NCBI RefSeq assembly: GCF_900104415.1
Contig: NZ_FMXR01000010.1
Coordinates: forward strand, 62,001 to 126,000
From: Eubacterium oxidoreducens
GTDB taxonomy: Bacteria; Bacillota; Clostridia; Lachnospirales; Lachnospiraceae
Length of the DNA: 64,000 bases
Reading direction: 5' to 3'
Both the position numbers and the translations under genes were made by a program. The notes beneath the pieces were generated by a model. That model was given only the letters and a program-made list of their open reading frames with translations. It did no database searches and was not told the DNA's origin. Below, piece after piece: positions 54,294 through 64,000 of this stretch (position 1 is the stretch's first letter; every line of letters begins with the position of its first letter).

Positions 54294-54331
54294 TATGTTT
54301 CTGATATGCTTTCCATCTTTTCTTTTTATCA

Positions 54332-56104
54332 TTAAGACTCACTCTCGACTCTTGGTTCTTCATCCACTTCTTCTCCATGCCAAGCCGTCTCAAAATCCAC
54401 CTTAAATACATTGACATTATCATCAATATCACCGGCCAAATGAACGAGATCTTCCGTTGCAATATTACAATCATTAACAATATCCCCTAATTCAACCATT
54501 GATGCTGCTGTCTCTTCCGTTGTCGCTGCATTAGACTCCGCTATCGCAGTAAGTCCATCCAAGCTTATCAAAACAATTTCCTTTGATTCATTAATATGAT
54601 TAATCTGTACAGATATGCTGTCTATCTCTTCTGCCACCTTGGAAATCTCATCTCCAAGCATACCAAAAGTAACTCTTGTCTCGTTAAATTTCTCATTTTG
54701 GCTACCAATCTCACCGCGGACTGATTCCATAGTTCTTACCGATACATTGGCCTTTCCAATGAGTTCTTCTACAATCTCACTGATTTTGGAAGCGGATTCC
54801 GCTGACTGCTCTGCAAGATTTCTAACCTCATCCGCAACAACAGCAAACCCTTTTCCTTGCTCACCTGCTCTCGCCGCCTCAATAGATGCATTAAGTGAAA
54901 GTAGATTCGTCTGAGACGCAAGATTCGTAATCAAATCTACAACGTTTCGAATCTCTTCCGCTGACTTATTTGTTGCGCTTGTTTGTTCATATACTGCATC
55001 TATAGATTCTTCTGTACGAGCATTAATCCTAGATAACTCATCAAGAATTTCATTCATCTTTTCATTTTGTGATCGCATCTGTTCAGTGCTGTTCACCAAT
55101 TCTTGCAACGATCCGGATGCCTCGTCAATAGCGCCTCCCATTTCTCCAATTTTCGTACTGATTTTCTCTGTCTCGCCAGCCTGACTAGTTGCTGCATTTG
55201 CAATCTCACTTACCGCCTGATTAACCGTTCCAATTTGAGCATCGATTTTTGCAAAATTCCCTTTAAACTGATTCGTAAACGCATTCATAGTCTCAGTAGA
55301 ATCATGAATTGTTGATACAGAATGACCAAATTTCCCAATCAAATGATGAATTGAGCGCGCAATCATTCCCACTTCATCTACTCGTTCTGTCATGTTTTCT
55401 GATAGTTCATATTTCAATTCACCATCTGCTATCTTATCCAAGTTACGAACGGTCCGTCCAATTGCCTTTACCACTTTACGCGAAAGCAGAATCACAATAA
55501 TGCTAGAAATTACGATAAGCACCACAAGCGCCAACATTGTCATCACAATATAACTTTTATACAATCCCATAACAGTTGCATGAGAAATAGAGCCACGAAG
55601 CATAATGGTCTGCGCTGAATCTTCAGAATCTGTTTCTTCTGTCGATTCTGTATCACTCTCCTGATCGCCACCTACAGTGCAATAATAGATGTAACATTCT
55701 TCTCCGGATGTTGTATCATCCGCAACAAAGACAGCGCCCTCACTATCTATTGTCTCTTGCACATCTTGTGAGATTTCAAAAGTAACATCTGCTGTCGTGA
55801 TAAGCGGCTCCCCATTCATCAGCAATGCATAATCCACACCACCGGTTTTCTCCTTAGCCGCCGTCATGATATCTAAAAAATTACTATCTTTGCCACTGTC
55901 ATCATCTGAATTACTCTGTGATTGTGATGAAAGAATTTGATCCATTAAATAAATATTCGAAGTAAGCATATTCTCTGCCAAATTCTCCGTTACAACTCCA
56001 GATACAAAGGAAACTGCAAATACCGATACCACAAGGGTTACAATTAGTGGAATCAATGCCATACATAACATCTTTCCGCTTAATCCAAATCCTCTTTTTT
56101 TCAT
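54332..56104 (-). CDS. Methyl-accepting chemotaxis protein
   Basis: 590 residues from the third of three ATGs (56104); AGGAGG directly touches the first (56110), making the later start more likely. A helix at about 11-35, an extracellular single-Cache-like sensor (about 36-185) with a Ser/Asp/Glu-rich stretch, a second helix near 187-207, HAMP near 208-262, and the signalling coiled coil with tip [20 protein letters not shown] near 420-450. No NWETF-type tail. No chemotaxis or flagellar gene is near, so it is an orphan receptor; ligand unknown. Confidence 0.93.
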   Translation of the reverse strand: MKKRGFGLSGKMLCMALIPLIVTLVVSVFAVSFVSGVVTENLAENMLTSNIYLMDQILSSQSQSNSDDDSGKDSNFLDIMTAAKEKTGGVDYALLMNGEPLITTADVTFEISQDVQETIDSEGAVFVADDTTSGEECYIYYCTVGGDQESDTESTEETDSEDSAQTIMLRGSISHATVMGLYKSYIVMTMLALVVLIVISSIIVILLSRKVVKAIGRTVRNLDKIADGELKYELSENMTERVDEVGMIARSIHHLIGKFGHSVSTIHDSTETMNAFTNQFKGNFAKIDAQIGTVNQAVSEIANAATSQAGETEKISTKIGEMGGAIDEASGSLQELVNSTEQMRSQNEKMNEILDELSRINARTEESIDAVYEQTSATNKSAEEIRNVVDLITNLASQTNLLSLNASIEAARAGEQGKGFAVVADEVRNLAEQSAESASKISEIVEELIGKANVSVRTMESVRGEIGSQNEKFNETRVTFGMLGDEISKVAEEIDSISVQINHINESKEIVLISLDGLTAIAESNAATTEETAASMVELGDIVNDCNIATEDLVHLAGDIDDNVNVFKVDFETAWHGEEVDEEPRVESES

Positions 56105-56131
56105 CATCATCCTCCTTTTTTTTAAATATTG

Positions 56132-56149
56132 TATACTCTTGTGAGTATA
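56132..56149. promoter_or_regulatory. Palindrome upstream of the chemoreceptor gene
   Basis: TATACTC-TTGT-GAGTATA, 7-base arms, 28 bases before the start codon. It overlaps a possible -10 (TATACT). An operator or leader hairpin is possible. Confidence 0.35.
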
Positions 56150-56294
56150 ACATTCACAAAAAAATTATAAAAGGAAATAATCTTTGTAAAATGTCTATAA
56201 ATCTTCGATATCCTTCATATTTTAATTTCTTAATCTTCTATTTTCTATCCCCTATATGCCTCATCTGCATTTCATTTCTATAAACTATCACTTA

Positions 56295-56344
56295 CAAAAA
56301 AACAGATTGAACGATTTTCCAATAATCATTCAATCTGTTTTATA
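56295..56344 (-). terminator. Terminator after the AICAR transformylase gene
   Basis: Minus strand AAAACAGATTGAATGATT, loop, AATCGTTCAATCTGTTTTTTT: a long stem with one mismatch, 23 bases after the stop. Confidence 0.92.
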
Positions 56345-56366
56345 TAATATACGAGTCAAGACTCGC

Positions 56367-57548
56367 TTAGTGATGGAACAGACGAATACCTGTAAAGCTC
56401 ATAGTCATTCCATATTTGTCACAGGTCTCAATCACGTTGTCATCTCGAATAGATCCGCCAGGCTGTGCCACATATTTGACACCGCTCTTATGCGCACGTT
56501 CAATATTATCTCCAAACGGGAAGAAAGCATCTGAACCAAGTGCTACATCTTCCATCTTATCTAGCCATGCTCTCTTTTCCTCAGCTGTAAATACTTCTGG
56601 TTTAACCTTAAAGCGTTTCTGCCACTCACCTTCACGGAGCACGTCCATGTATTCTTCGCCCATATAAACATCAATTGTATTGTCTCTATCAGCTCTTCCA
56701 AGGCCATCTACAAACTGAAGCCCCATAACCTGAGGAGATTGACGCAGCCACCAATTATCAGCCTTAGAGCCTGCCAAACGTGTACAATGAATACGGCTTT
56801 GCTGTCCTGCTCCAATTCCGATTGCCTGTCCACCCTTTGCATAGCATACAGAATTAGACTGTGTATATTTCAAAGTGATTAAGGCAATCAAAAGATCAAT
56901 CTGCGCTTGCTGTGGAATGTCTTTATTTTTTGTCACAATTTCCTTTTGAAGCATTGCCTTATCAATAGTAAGGTTATTTCGTCCCTGTTCAAATGTAATT
57001 CCAAAGACCTCTTTATGTTCTTTTTCTGCCGGTACATAATCCGGATCCACTTCGATTACATTATAATTTCCCTTTTTCTTACCCTTCAAGATTTCAAGAG
57101 CTTCCGGCTCATATCCAGGTGCAATCACACCATCAGAAACCTCTCTTTTAATAATCTTGGCTGTTGGCACATCACAGACATCAGAAAGCGAAATAAAATC
57201 TCCAAAAGACGACATTCTATCTGCGCCTCTGGCTCTTGCATAAGCATTTGCCAATGGTGAAAATTCCATATCCATATCTGCCACCCAATAAATCTGCTTT
57301 TCTGTGTCAGTCATTGGAAGTCCTACAGCAGCACCTGCCGGTGATACATGCTTGAAAGAAGTTGCGGCAGGAAGTCCCGTTGCCTCTTTTAATTCTTTTA
57401 CAAGCTGCCAACCATTAAATGCATCCAGAAAATTGATATATCCCGGTTTACCATTTAATACCTTAATTGGCAATTCTCCATTTTCCACATAGATTCTAGA
57501 TGGTTTCTGGTTTGGATTACATCCATACTTAAGCTCTAGTTCCTTCAT
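56367..57548 (-). CDS. Stand-alone AICAR transformylase (phosphoribosylaminoimidazolecarboxamide formyltransferase)
   Basis: 393 residues. Carries out the formylation step that precedes IMP formation, corresponding to the C-terminal domain of bifunctional PurH; the N-terminal cyclohydrolase domain is absent. Marks: ELKYGCNPNQKPSRIY, TSFKHVSPAGAAVGLP (usually KHxNPCG), RGADRMSSFGDFISLSD, YAKGGQAIGIGAGQQSR and YVAQPGGSIRDD, ending MSFTGIRLFHH. The missing cyclohydrolase is supplied by the next gene upstream, 14 bases away. Confidence 0.95.
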   Translation of the reverse strand: MKELELKYGCNPNQKPSRIYVENGELPIKVLNGKPGYINFLDAFNGWQLVKELKEATGLPAATSFKHVSPAGAAVGLPMTDTEKQIYWVADMDMEFSPLANAYARARGADRMSSFGDFISLSDVCDVPTAKIIKREVSDGVIAPGYEPEALEILKGKKKGNYNVIEVDPDYVPAEKEHKEVFGITFEQGRNNLTIDKAMLQKEIVTKNKDIPQQAQIDLLIALITLKYTQSNSVCYAKGGQAIGIGAGQQSRIHCTRLAGSKADNWWLRQSPQVMGLQFVDGLGRADRDNTIDVYMGEEYMDVLREGEWQKRFKVKPEVFTAEEKRAWLDKMEDVALGSDAFFPFGDNIERAHKSGVKYVAQPGGSIRDDNVIETCDKYGMTMSFTGIRLFHH

Positions 57549-57562
57549 GATTTCCTCCTATA

Positions 57563-58276
57563 TTAATTGTGTTTATTTACAATACGAGTCTCATATTTAC
57601 CAGACTCGATATCAATAAAACGTACAAATAATGATACTTTGTTATCTGCATTCAGCGAATTCCATATCATATCTGTGTACGTATCGATATCATCAACGGT
57701 TTCGACAAGTTCCGGCTCACCTTCAAAACTTGGCAGCGGATTTCCATCTGACACATAAGTATGAATAAAGCGGCCAATTCCTGCCTTTGGATTATCATAA
57801 GAAAATGTATAGCGATTACAGCAGGCGTCATCGCCTCCGTCACTCTTTAAGATAGACATTGTAATTGCATAGTTTCCATTTTCAATCTCCATAAGACCCG
57901 AAATACGAGGAGTGTAATTAGGACCATCCGGTTCAAATTCACGGGTACGAAGAGACTGCTCAAATGTCTTTCCTTCTTTCATAAGATCATAAATGGTATC
58001 TGTCTGATCACCATTCGTTACAATGGTCTGATTTCCCAACACGCGAACCGGCGCATAGATAATAAGTGACGGGTCTTCCAATTTAGAAGGGTCATATGCC
58101 TGTGTACGAATACCTTCACCATCTTCCACAAATACGCGGTTACGACTATTTTCACTTCTTCCCATAATGAAATAGGCAGCTACCGCTTTTGTTCCGTCCG
58201 GAGTCTTACCAAGAACAATTCCTCTTCCCGGATAAGCATTTTCTTTTAAACGTGTTTCAATTGAAATCTGCTGCAT
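57563..58276 (-). CDS. purO: IMP cyclohydrolase, archaeal PurO-like
   Basis: 237 residues. Closes the purine ring of FAICAR to IMP. Unrelated to the PurH N-domain; it fits the PF07826/PurO family: YPGRGIVLGKTPDGTKAVAAYFIMGRS near 17, VLGNQTIVTNGDQTD, FEPDGPNYTPRISG near 127 and YTFSYDNPKAGIGRFIHTYV near 175. AAGGAGGAG before the ATG. It forms an operon with the transformylase, which makes a complete split replacement for bifunctional PurH. Confidence 0.93.
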   Translation of the reverse strand: MQQISIETRLKENAYPGRGIVLGKTPDGTKAVAAYFIMGRSENSRNRVFVEDGEGIRTQAYDPSKLEDPSLIIYAPVRVLGNQTIVTNGDQTDTIYDLMKEGKTFEQSLRTREFEPDGPNYTPRISGLMEIENGNYAITMSILKSDGGDDACCNRYTFSYDNPKAGIGRFIHTYVSDGNPLPSFEGEPELVETVDDIDTYTDMIWNSLNADNKVSLFVRFIDIESGKYETRIVNKHN

Positions 58277-58308
58277 TGCAGTCTCCTCCTTTGTATATCC
58301 TAATCTAA

Positions 58309-59673
58309 TTAGTTCTTAAAGCTATGAACCGGTGCAGGAATACGACCCTGGCGATTCACAAATGCATCGCATGAATACTGATTTACCGGCATGATTGGTG
58401 CATAACCAAGTAAACCACCAAATTCTACGATTTCCCCTACGCCCTTTCCGATGACCGGAATCAGACGTACGGCTGTTGTCTTTTGATTTATCATTCCAAT
58501 TGCCATCTCATCTGCAATAATACCGGAAATCGTAGTTGGCTTCGTATCTCCCGGAATTGCAATCATATCAAGTCCTACAGAGCAAACACAGGTCATCGCT
58601 TCTAATTTTTCGATGGTCAATGCATTCGCCTGAACAGCATCAATCATTCCCTGATCTTCACTAACCGGAATAAATGCACCGCTAAGACCACCAACATAAG
58701 AAGATGCCATAATACCACCCTTTTTCACCTGGTCATTTAACATTGCAAGTGCTGCTGTCGTTCCCGGTGCGCCGGCATATTCAAGACCAATCTCTTCTAA
58801 GATACCAGCTACGCTGTCTCCAATTGCAGGAGTTGGAGCAAGCGAAAGATCGATAATACCAAATGGTACACCTAACTTTTGAGACGCCTCTTTTGCCACA
58901 AGCTGACCAACTCTTGTAATCTTAAATGCTGTCTTTTTGATTGTTTCGCAAAGCACTTCAAAGCTCTCTCCTCGAACTTTCTCAAGTGCTCTTTTTACAA
59001 CACCCGGTCCACTGACTCCGACATTAATAATCGCATCAGCTTCCGTCACACCATGAAATGCACCTGCCATAAATGGATTGTCATCCGGCGCATTACAAAA
59101 TACTACTAACTTGGCACAACCAAGGGAATCATTTTCTTTTGTATATTCAGCTGTTTCATGAATGATTTCACCCATCAAACGAACCGCATCCATGTTAATT
59201 CCTGTCCTGGTTGATCCCAAATTAATTGAACTACAGATTAAATCCGTTTCTTTCATTGCTTTTGGAATAGAACGAATAAGGAGTTCGTCTGCCTTTGTCA
59301 TGCCTTTGGAAACCAATGCGGAATATCCACCTATAAAATTAACACCAACCTTCTTTGCTGCCGCATCAATCGACTTTGCGATTTCAACAAAATCATCAGA
59401 AGTCTTACATGCAGCACCACCAATTAACGCAATCGGTGTCAATGAGATTCTCTTATTTACAATTGGAATCTGATACTTTCCTTCAATTTCTTTTCCAACT
59501 TTTACAAGATCCTTTGCAACAGTTGTTATCTTGTTATAGACATTTTCTTTTACTTTCTCAAGATCGGAATCGATACAGTCTAAAAGGCTGATTCCCAATG
59601 TAATCGTACGTACATCAAGGTTCTCCTGCTCGATCATCTCATTTGTTTCTGTTACTTCATATAAATTAACCAT
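58309..59673 (-). CDS. PFL family protein (UPF0210/DUF711)
   Basis: 454 residues. Marks: [56 protein letters not shown] near 130, [15 protein letters not shown] near 225, [20 protein letters not shown] near 275 and [20 protein letters not shown] near 425. The fold is related to pyruvate formate-lyase-type barrels, but no reaction is established. It pairs with the ACT-domain gene 14 bases upstream, a conserved pair in Firmicutes. Confidence 0.92.
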   Translation of the reverse strand: MVNLYEVTETNEMIEQENLDVRTITLGISLLDCIDSDLEKVKENVYNKITTVAKDLVKVGKEIEGKYQIPIVNKRISLTPIALIGGAACKTSDDFVEIAKSIDAAAKKVGVNFIGGYSALVSKGMTKADELLIRSIPKAMKETDLICSSINLGSTRTGINMDAVRLMGEIIHETAEYTKENDSLGCAKLVVFCNAPDDNPFMAGAFHGVTEADAIINVGVSGPGVVKRALEKVRGESFEVLCETIKKTAFKITRVGQLVAKEASQKLGVPFGIIDLSLAPTPAIGDSVAGILEEIGLEYAGAPGTTAALAMLNDQVKKGGIMASSYVGGLSGAFIPVSEDQGMIDAVQANALTIEKLEAMTCVCSVGLDMIAIPGDTKPTTISGIIADEMAIGMINQKTTAVRLIPVIGKGVGEIVEFGGLLGYAPIMPVNQYSCDAFVNRQGRIPAPVHSFKN

Positions 59674-59687
59674 CTTAATTCTCCAAA

Positions 59688-59972
59688 TTAGATTCTATGC
59701 ATTTTATTAAAGATTTCTTCACGCTGGCACTTCACTTTAACACCAATTTCATCACCAATCTGTTCTAATTCATTGGCGCATGTGGAAAACTCTTTCTCTG
59801 TCCCTGACATATCCACAATCATCATCATGTTAAAATAGCCTTGAACAATTGTCTGGGAAATATCCAGAATATTAATGCGATTATTTGCAAGGTAATTACA
59901 TACCTTCGCAATAATACCAACTGTATCTTTTCCAACAACTGTAATAATTGTCTTTCCGCTAATTGTTTCCAT
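59688..59972 (-). CDS. ACT-domain protein (UPF0237)
   Basis: 94 residues, a single ACT domain: [40 protein letters not shown] and a cap ending [17 protein letters not shown]. Probably senses a small ligand and partners with the DUF711 protein that follows. AAGGAG is placed before the ATG. A -35/-10 pair upstream is not convincing. Confidence 0.93.
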   Translation of the reverse strand: METISGKTIITVVGKDTVGIIAKVCNYLANNRINILDISQTIVQGYFNMMMIVDMSGTEKEFSTCANELEQIGDEIGVKVKCQREEIFNKMHRI

Positions 59973-60103
59973 CTTGAATCTCCTTCATTTTAATTACTCA
60001 TACAAGTTTCTTTTCATGCTACTTTATCATGCCAAAAAAATCTGACAATTTCAAGGTACGAATTAACCGAATCTTTATCCGTTTCGATAGGATTTTATCC
60101 ATA

Positions 60104-60901
60104 TTACACAAAAAGTTGCGTTGATAGCTGAGATCTTGGTGCAACATGAATCGGAAAGTCATCCGCTTTATATTTATTATCACCTGCCGCAATTTCAAGG
60201 CGAACCGTTTCAAAAGCAAGCTCAGGGTAATTATTTTCATGACTTAGATGTCCAAGCATGACTGCTTTCGTATCATCATGAAGCAGCTCGCTCAAAAGCT
60301 GACCTGTCATCTCATTGGACAAATGCCCGCGTTCTCCAAGTATTCGCTGCTTTAAATAATAAGGATAACGTCCCACCTGCAACATGCGAATATCATGATT
60401 TGCCTCAACAAACAACAAATCCATCTTCTGCAATTTGGAAATAAGATACGAATCATATACTCCAAGATCGGTTACTACTGCGCCCGATTTTGCACCTTGC
60501 CGAAACACATAACACACAGGATCTGCAGCATCATGCGAAATATGATAAGGCTGAACCTTCAAATCTCCTATCACAAAATCTTCATCCGGCCGAATTACTC
60601 GAAACAGCTGCATATCGACCTTTCCAACCTTTCCACCGGCCATAATCGCATCAATCGTTCCCTGTGTCGCATAAATCGGATATCCATATCGTCTTGCCAT
60701 CACTCCAAGACCCGCAATATGATCCACATGTTCATGCGTCACCAAAAGTCCTTGTATCTCATCCGCTTTAATTCCTATTTCCTGCAAACCATGTTCTATT
60801 TTTTTCCCACTTATGCCCGCATCAACAAGCAAATGCGTGTTGTCAGTCCCCATATAAATACAGTTCCCACTACTTCCGCTTGCTATACTACAAAGCTGCA
60901 T
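60104..60901 (-). CDS. Metallo-beta-lactamase-fold hydrolase, WalJ/YycJ-like
   Basis: 265 residues. The opening IASGSSGNCIYMGTDNTHLL and metal motif THEHVDHIAGLG (HxHxDH) match YycJ/WalJ, predicted DNase or nuclease-like enzymes of the cell-wall/DNA-repair context. VTDLGVYDSYLI and FVEANHDIRML supply further ligands; HLSHENN is near the end. In many Firmicutes the gene neighbours walRK; here it follows the CoaE fusion by 21 bases. Confidence 0.88.
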   Translation of the reverse strand: MQLCSIASGSSGNCIYMGTDNTHLLVDAGISGKKIEHGLQEIGIKADEIQGLLVTHEHVDHIAGLGVMARRYGYPIYATQGTIDAIMAGGKVGKVDMQLFRVIRPDEDFVIGDLKVQPYHISHDAADPVCYVFRQGAKSGAVVTDLGVYDSYLISKLQKMDLLFVEANHDIRMLQVGRYPYYLKQRILGERGHLSNEMTGQLLSELLHDDTKAVMLGHLSHENNYPELAFETVRLEIAAGDNKYKADDFPIHVAPRSQLSTQLFV

Positions 60902-60922
60902 ATGATAACTCCATCTTCTTTC

Positions 60923-63715
60923 TTATTCTTTCCAAAAAATCTCAATATTATCTCCGGAATTTAAGGTCTGCGTATATAACGCATCTTCTCCGTTTATTTT
61001 GGTCACAATTGCTCTTCCCTTAGAATCTGCAAGATTAAAATCAATATAATCAAACACATCAACAAATACATAGTGTTCTTTTCCTTCTAGACGGATCTGT
61101 TCTCCGTTTACATTGACAGACAAGACCATTGTAATCGGACCTTTATCTTCTTGCGGCTCCTTTTTTTCTTCTAATTTCGGTCTAAACTCATTTTCATACT
61201 CATCTTCTTGTTCTTGCAGATGTTTGCTTTCCTTTGTACTTTCAACTTGTTCAAGATCTTCGCGTTCTTCTTTATCGGCCTCATTTACAACATCTTCCTC
61301 GGGCGTTCTGAAATTCAATGTCGTCCATTCTACACTAAAGTTCTCATAAACCAACGCATTAAGATCTTCCACACGATTATTCACAATAATTTCAGCATCC
61401 GGATCTAACTCTACATCCATAAACTCCGCAATCTGCTCTACCGTATAATAACTTCTCATTACTATAATATCGTTTTCTTTGATCTGATAAAACGGCGGTT
61501 CTAACACTCCGTTTACTTCTGCAAATCTTGGACAGGTAACCGCTTTTCCATTTACTTCAAATGTGATCTTGGAATTTTCATATTCCGGAAGCTGTTCTAA
61601 TGTATATTCTGCAGCCGCTCCGGTTGTGGACGGTTCAATCACAATATCGGAATTAGCTTCAAGTGGTGTATTGATATTTACAACCTTATCATTCACCTTA
61701 ACAATTGCAGATTCACCTGGTGTTCCTCGTACAATTCTGCTCTTTCCGTTAACCGTAAAGGAGATTTCTTTTCCTCTTCTCGGGAATAAGTATTCGTTCG
61801 GGAATCCGGCTTGCATAGCTGCATCCACAATCGTTAACTTGTCGTTATCATAAAGCTTAATCCGTTCTCCATTAAAACGAACAAAAATAAAATTATTCTT
61901 TTGATCATAATAATTGAGACATATTCCGATTGGTGTTACCAAAAGAGGATCCTTTACAATATCCTCCTGTGCAAACTTAACTGCTTGTAACACTTCTTCT
62001 CCTCGAAGAGCAACACGTTCCGGCGCAATATCTAAAAGTTTTGCAAGATTTTCTGTAAATCCATGAATCTTACCACCGCCTCCAACGACAAAAGTTGCCG
62101 CAACAGACTTATCTCCATTTAATTCTTTAATCTTTGCCGCTACTTCTGTTGTAATCTTTTCTACAGTCGGAGCAACCAAATCCCACACTTCTTGGGCTGA
62201 AATTGTATGCGAAATATTCATGATATCCGTATATTCAATCTCATCTTGTACTTCGCAGCTAAGTTTAATCTGCTCAGCGGTTTTAAAATCAACGAGATAA
62301 TTTTGCACAATAACTTCTGTGATTTCATCTCCCGCATGCGGTATCATTCCGTATGCAATAATACTTCCATCTCTTGTAACCGAAATATCCGAAGTTCCGG
62401 CTCCAACGTCAACTAAGGCGATATTCAACATTCTAAAATTCTCAGGAATCGCCACATTAATTGCAGCAATTGGCTCGAGTGTCATATTGGCAACTTTTAA
62501 ATCTGCGATTCCAACAGATGTATAAAGTCCATCCACAACATCTTCCGGCAAAAATGTAACAATGATATCTGCCGAAATCATCTCTGCCTTATGGCTTTCA
62601 AGATTCGACATAACATCTCCGTCAAGATAATATTTCACAACAGAATAACCGACACAATAAAAATGATATTTTGTATCATTATTTTCTTTTAGAATATTTT
62701 GTGCTTTTTCAATTCCCAAAAGTTCCAATGTATGAATATCTTCTCCGGTTACAATCTTTTCTTCTGGAAATTCATATTCGATATTTGTTGTTACCGTCTT
62801 AAGAACACGTCCAGCAGCTGCAATACATACTTCCTGAAGCGTCTCTCCAATCTGCTGTTCTAGAGACTCTTTCACTGCTTGAACCGTATGACCCACACGC
62901 CCGATATCATGAATCTGTCCATCCAACATTGCACGCGTTTCATGTTGCAACGAATATTGTGCCGCTACAAAAAACTCGTCATTTTCTTTGTATCCAACCG
63001 TACCTACTACATTTCTGGTACCGATATCAAGTCCAAATACATATTTATTTTCCACTTTATCCTCGGCCATAACCTGCTCCTTTTCCGTCGTTATAGTCTC
63101 ACTTTCAGATAGTTCTAACGTTTCCCCTGCAAGATATTTAGATACCTGAAGCTTCATTTTATCAAAATGCTTATCATTATCAATTACCCGGTCACAGATA
63201 TCACGATATTCCTGTTCTGATATCTGCGTCGCAAAGATTTCTGAAATCTTCTCATCCGAATAACCTCTTTGTTCCTTTAACCTCTGTCTTCTCGTCTCTT
63301 CACTGGCGTATACATACCAGACTTCATCAGCAAATGTGCGAAATTGCGCTTCCTTCACAAGTGCCGCTTCTACAATCAGATATTTTACGATTTCCTTCTC
63401 CCGCTCTTGTTCAATTGTATCCAAGATAAACTTTCTCACCGCAGGATGTACAATCTCATTAATTTGGCGAAGCTTCTCATCATTCGTAAAGATAACTTGT
63501 GCAAGCCATTTTCTATCGATTGTACCATCTTCAAAGAATAAATTCGGATCATCAAATACTTCTTTGATTGTGTTATAACATGCCTGTCCCGGCTCCATGA
63601 GCGTATGTGCAATTTCATCCGCAAGCAGCGCTTTTGCCGCATAATTTTCTTCTATAAACCCCAAAACAGCGGATTTACCTGCTCCTACGCCGCCTGTGAT
63701 ACCTATAACTTTCAT
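60923..63715 (-). CDS. coaE: Dephospho-CoA kinase fused to FtsA-like actin-fold protein
   Basis: 930 residues in one frame. Residues 1-200 are a complete CoaE: P-loop GITGGVGAGKSAV, LLADEIAHTLM and the lid RQRLKEQRGYS. It makes CoA from dephospho-CoA. A linker (201-220) leads to an actin-like ATPase: VFGLDIGTRNVVG (phosphate 1, 227-239), ALVDVGAGTSDISV (phosphate 2, 433-446) and FVVGGGGKIHGF (adenosine, 542-553). About residues 610-800 and 860-930 hold repeated small beta-rich segments with a VNG turn, separated by an acidic spacer. An internal ATG (63070, residue 216) with AAGGAG upstream could yield the actin part alone. The gene follows polA by 15 bases. Confidence 0.9.
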   Translation of the reverse strand: MKVIGITGGVGAGKSAVLGFIEENYAAKALLADEIAHTLMEPGQACYNTIKEVFDDPNLFFEDGTIDRKWLAQVIFTNDEKLRQINEIVHPAVRKFILDTIEQEREKEIVKYLIVEAALVKEAQFRTFADEVWYVYASEETRRQRLKEQRGYSDEKISEIFATQISEQEYRDICDRVIDNDKHFDKMKLQVSKYLAGETLELSESETITTEKEQVMAEDKVENKYVFGLDIGTRNVVGTVGYKENDEFFVAAQYSLQHETRAMLDGQIHDIGRVGHTVQAVKESLEQQIGETLQEVCIAAAGRVLKTVTTNIEYEFPEEKIVTGEDIHTLELLGIEKAQNILKENNDTKYHFYCVGYSVVKYYLDGDVMSNLESHKAEMISADIIVTFLPEDVVDGLYTSVGIADLKVANMTLEPIAAINVAIPENFRMLNIALVDVGAGTSDISVTRDGSIIAYGMIPHAGDEITEVIVQNYLVDFKTAEQIKLSCEVQDEIEYTDIMNISHTISAQEVWDLVAPTVEKITTEVAAKIKELNGDKSVAATFVVGGGGKIHGFTENLAKLLDIAPERVALRGEEVLQAVKFAQEDIVKDPLLVTPIGICLNYYDQKNNFIFVRFNGERIKLYDNDKLTIVDAAMQAGFPNEYLFPRRGKEISFTVNGKSRIVRGTPGESAIVKVNDKVVNINTPLEANSDIVIEPSTTGAAAEYTLEQLPEYENSKITFEVNGKAVTCPRFAEVNGVLEPPFYQIKENDIIVMRSYYTVEQIAEFMDVELDPDAEIIVNNRVEDLNALVYENFSVEWTTLNFRTPEEDVVNEADKEEREDLEQVESTKESKHLQEQEDEYENEFRPKLEEKKEPQEDKGPITMVLSVNVNGEQIRLEGKEHYVFVDVFDYIDFNLADSKGRAIVTKINGEDALYTQTLNSGDNIEIFWKE

Positions 63716-63730
63716 TTACTATCCTACTTC

Positions 63731-64000
63731 CTACTTTGCTTCATACCAATTATTTCCACTGTGCATATCAATCTCTAGTTTTACGGAAAGTTCCGCAGCA
63801 TGTTCCATCTCTTCTGACAGAATCTGCTTTACTTGTTCTAGTTCTTCTTGTTTGGCTTCTATCAACAATTCATCATGCACCTGCAACAACAATCTAGATT
63901 GCAGCTTTTCTTTCTTTAACCTTTGATCTACACGAATCATGGCAATCTTAATTATGTCCGCTGCGGTTCCTTGAATCGGCGAATTCATAGCGATGCGTTC
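63731..64000 (-). CDS. polA: DNA polymerase I, C-terminal end only
   Basis: The last 89 codons of a longer gene that begins outside the window. NSPIQGTAADIIKIAMIRV is the late fingers motif of family A polymerases, and LLQVHDELLIEA is motif C with the catalytic Asp and the His-Asp-Glu triad. It ends MHSGNNWYEAK. The first gene of a polA-coaE/actin-walJ-like run. Whether it has exonuclease domains cannot be seen. Confidence 0.96.
   Translation of the reverse strand, partial: ERIAMNSPIQGTAADIIKIAMIRVDQRLKKEKLQSRLLLQVHDELLIEAKQEELEQVKQILSEEMEHAAELSVKLEIDMHSGNNWYEAK

Noticed and set aside
60019-60084. Short basic peptide frame (MDKILSKRIKIRLIRTLK...) after the WalJ-like stop
   Set aside because: No ribosome site, only 27 residues, and it runs into the ACT-gene region; most likely chance.
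60395-60964. 189-codon open frame on the plus strand
   Set aside because: It lies antisense to the WalJ-like gene and the end of the CoaE fusion, has no ribosome site, and its composition (Ile, His, Asn, Arg rich) is that of a reverse-strand shadow.

Overview
The window looks like chromosome from a low-GC Gram-positive anaerobe of the Clostridia, most likely Lachnospiraceae. This is inferred from the AT-rich sequence, strong AGGAGG ribosome sites, the gene order plsX-acpP-rnc-smc-ftsY and ylxM-ffh-rpsP-khpA-rimM-trmD, fermentative pta-ackA, a rubredoxin-flavoprotein fusion and an archaeal-type IMP cyclohydrolase. Nearly everything is on the minus strand. Only tmcAL and pyc (49.4-54.2 kb) are on the plus strand.

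Region 1 (1-18 kb) is accessory and the least ordinary part. It begins with the 3'-truncated gene of a secreted protein combining an FMN-binding domain with a subtilisin-type protease. Efp follows. Next is a tight run of nine genes read from 18.0 kb down to 3.5 kb: a GLUG-repeat surface protein, an ABC importer (permease, ATPase, binding lipoprotein), a membrane-anchored Ig-domain protein, an ExbB/MotA-like proton-channel subunit, a DUF2149/ExbD-like partner, another membrane-anchored receptor-like protein, and a second giant GLUG surface protein. I read this as one uptake system in which a TonB-type energiser is coupled to surface proteins in a bacterium without an outer membrane. A structured RNA leader sits before the permease.

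Region 2 (18-33.5 kb) is housekeeping: rpiB, nrdR, small membrane proteins, the trmD/rimM/khpA/rpsP/ffh/ylxM operon under a near-consensus promoter, ilvA, ftsY, smc, rnc, acpP and plsX. Region 3 (33.5-43.6 kb) holds a Suv3-like RNA helicase, an AEC transporter, an SGNH hydrolase, an rsmH-mazG-nfo-ybaK-DUF2520 run, a rubredoxin flavoprotein, a kinase-like protein, and yceD-rpmF. Region 4 (43.6-56 kb) holds an FtsX-type ABC exporter, pta-ackA, tmcAL, pyruvate carboxylase and a chemoreceptor. Region 5 (56-64 kb) holds split purine-cyclisation genes (stand-alone AICAR transformylase plus PurO-like cyclohydrolase), a DUF711/ACT pair, a WalJ-like metallo-hydrolase, a dephospho-CoA kinase fused to an FtsA-like actin fold, and the 3' end of polA.

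I saw no tRNA, rRNA, CRISPR array, insertion sequence or phage gene. Function calls rest on motifs read by eye. No database search was run.
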